A stretch of 5,692 nt of DNA from Coriobacteriales bacterium. Lineage in GTDB: Bacteria; Actinomycetota; Coriobacteriia; Coriobacteriales; UBA8131. Below, in pieces: positions 4,641-5,692 of the stretch; the first letter of the stretch is position 1; the number at the start of each line of letters is the position of its first letter. Location: NCBI GenBank assembly GCA_031254255.1, contig JAIRUT010000086.1, forward strand, positions 1 through 5,692, read 5' to 3'. The position numbers were made by a program, and so were the translations under genes. The notes below the pieces were generated by a model. That model had not been told where the DNA came from. It made no database searches and was given only the letters and a program-made list of their open reading frames with translations.

Positions 4641-5692
4641 TCATAGACGGCGAAATGCTGCAAACATGGGACGGAAGAACAGTGGCTCCATGTGTTTTCG
4701 TACCTCTCGGAGCTTTTCGGCTATTGCTATCTCCTGTGGGCACTTGGTCTCACAGACTCCGCAATCCTGGCAACGTCCCGGCCCGTGGCGAGACTCTGGA
4801 TCCTTGCTGTTGATGCTGGTTGAGGTGACATACTGGGTCATTCCGAAAACCAGCCCTTGGGCAGCGCGGGTGTTGTAGGCTGCAAAACAGCCCGGGATGT
4901 TCACCCCATGAGGACAGGGCAAACAGTAGTTGCAGCCCGTGCAGGGCACCTTGTAACTGGACTCGACGACCTCCACTGCCTGTCGATAAAGCTCTTTTTG
5001 CTGGACATCGAGCATGCCGATCGAGGACTGCTCGGCGGTATCGAGATTGTCTCTGATCTGCTCCATGTTACTCATGCCGGATATCACTACCGTGGGCTCC
5101 GGCTGATCCCAGATCCAGCGCAGGCCCCAAGCTGCCAGCGAGGTTTGCGGTTCGGCCTTGTGAAAGGCCGCCTCCGCCTTGGGCGGCAGGCCTGTGGCCA
5201 ATTTGCCGCCGCGCAGGGGCTCCATGATCACCGTCATCATCTGCTTGGCATGAGCAGCCTGAAGGCCGACGCGACCGGCTTGGTAGTTCTCGTCCAAGTA
5301 GTTGTACTGGATCAGGCAAAAATCCCAGTCGCGAACATCCAGCAGCTTCAGAAATTCCGGCTGCTGACCGTGGAAGGAAAATCCGAACTGGCCAATCTGT
5401 CCGCTGGCCTGCTTCTCGGCCAGCCACTTCTCGATACCCATATCAAGCAGCCGCTGCCAGCTGGAGATACTTGAAAGGTGATGCACCATGTAGTAGTCGA
5501 TGTGGTCGGTTTGCAGGCGTTCCAGTTGGATGTTCAGGTAGCGATCGAAATCCGCGCAACTTTTGCAGGATTTATGCGGAAGTTTGGTGGCGATGTAGAT
5601 CTGATCCCTCAGGCCGCTGGCAGCCAGAACCTTGCCGAAGGCCTCCTCGCTACCTGGGTAGATATATGCCGTGTCGAAATAGTTGACACCCC
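4641..5692 (-). CDS. Aldo/keto reductase with two C-terminal 4Fe-4S motifs (COG1453 type), N-terminus beyond window
   Basis: The frame is open from the right edge, so the visible 349 residues lack the start; about 45-50 N-terminal residues are probably missing. The visible part begins GVNYFDTAYIYPGSEE. The expected catalytic tetrad is intact: Asp6, Tyr11, Lys36 (IATKLP) and His70 (DYYMVHH), visible numbering. Other barrel elements are GFSFHG, FCLIQYNYLDE and VIMEPLRGGKL. After the TIM barrel come CTGCNYCLPCP (Cys250, 253, 256, 259) and CQDCGVCETKCP (Cys307, 310, 313, 317), a ferredoxin-like module for two 4Fe-4S clusters. The enzyme is a cytoplasmic NAD(P)H- or ferredoxin-linked oxidoreductase by family; the substrate cannot be read from the sequence. 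Such fusions are common in anaerobes. It ends with TGA 122 bp before the YgjP-like gene. Confidence 0.95.
   Translation of the reverse strand, partial: GVNYFDTAYIYPGSEEAFGKVLAASGLRDQIYIATKLPHKSCKSCADFDRYLNIQLERLQTDHIDYYMVHHLSSISSWQRLLDMGIEKWLAEKQASGQIGQFGFSFHGQQPEFLKLLDVRDWDFCLIQYNYLDENYQAGRVGLQAAHAKQMMTVIMEPLRGGKLATGLPPKAEAAFHKAEPQTSLAAWGLRWIWDQPEPTVVISGMSNMEQIRDNLDTAEQSSIGMLDVQQKELYRQAVEVVESSYKVPCTGCNYCLPCPHGVNIPGCFAAYNTRAAQGLVFGMTQYVTSTSINSKDPESRHGPGRCQDCGVCETKCPQEIAIAEKLREVRKHMEPLFFRPMFAAFRRL

Noticed and set aside
4857..5474. 205-codon plus-strand open frame
   Set aside because: It is antisense to the aldo/keto reductase, whose catalytic tetrad and cysteine motifs are clear; the product shows no domain.

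Overview
This is a bacterial window. It shows compact genes, Shine-Dalgarno sequences, a TTG start and bacterial domain families. No RNA gene, transposase, integrase or CRISPR array is visible. The organism cannot be named from the sequence. An iron-sulfur aldo/keto reductase together with free-standing archaeal-type ATPases is typical of anaerobic or facultative bacteria, but that is only a hint. Every intact gene reads on the minus strand.

Left part (1-1030). A possible minus-strand reading frame starts at 207 and runs off the left edge; a striking 23-bp hairpin lies inside it. After an AT-rich non-coding stretch comes a plus-strand wreck of a DUF4143-type ATPase (about 475-1030). It lacks its ATP-binding N-terminus and has an internal deletion with a frame change, but its C-terminus is still readable. 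Its stop codon overlaps the stop of the next, convergent gene.

Middle (1027-3607). Two minus-strand membrane-protein genes look like an operon: a 49-residue single-span protein (1712-1861), which gene callers may miss, and a 204-residue six-span protein (1027-1641). A plausible promoter lies upstream. Next is a full-length ATPase of the ATPase_2/DUF234 type (COG1672), with intact Walker A and B, a winged-helix region and a C-terminal PD-(D/E)XK-like fold. A perfect 17-bp inverted repeat sits directly upstream of its start and is the best candidate for an undescribed regulatory or mobile signal here.

Right part (3667-5692). The sequence becomes visibly richer in G and C. It holds a YgjP/DUF45-type zinc metallopeptidase with a TTG start and, upstream, the C-terminal 349 residues of an aldo/keto reductase with two C-terminal 4Fe-4S motifs (COG1453 type). 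The 122-bp gap between them carries three copies of an 8-bp word in two alternative hairpins. The right part looks like ordinary chromosome. The left and middle parts look like accessory DNA, with a decayed ATPase, an intact ATPase of a different family and unassigned membrane proteins.
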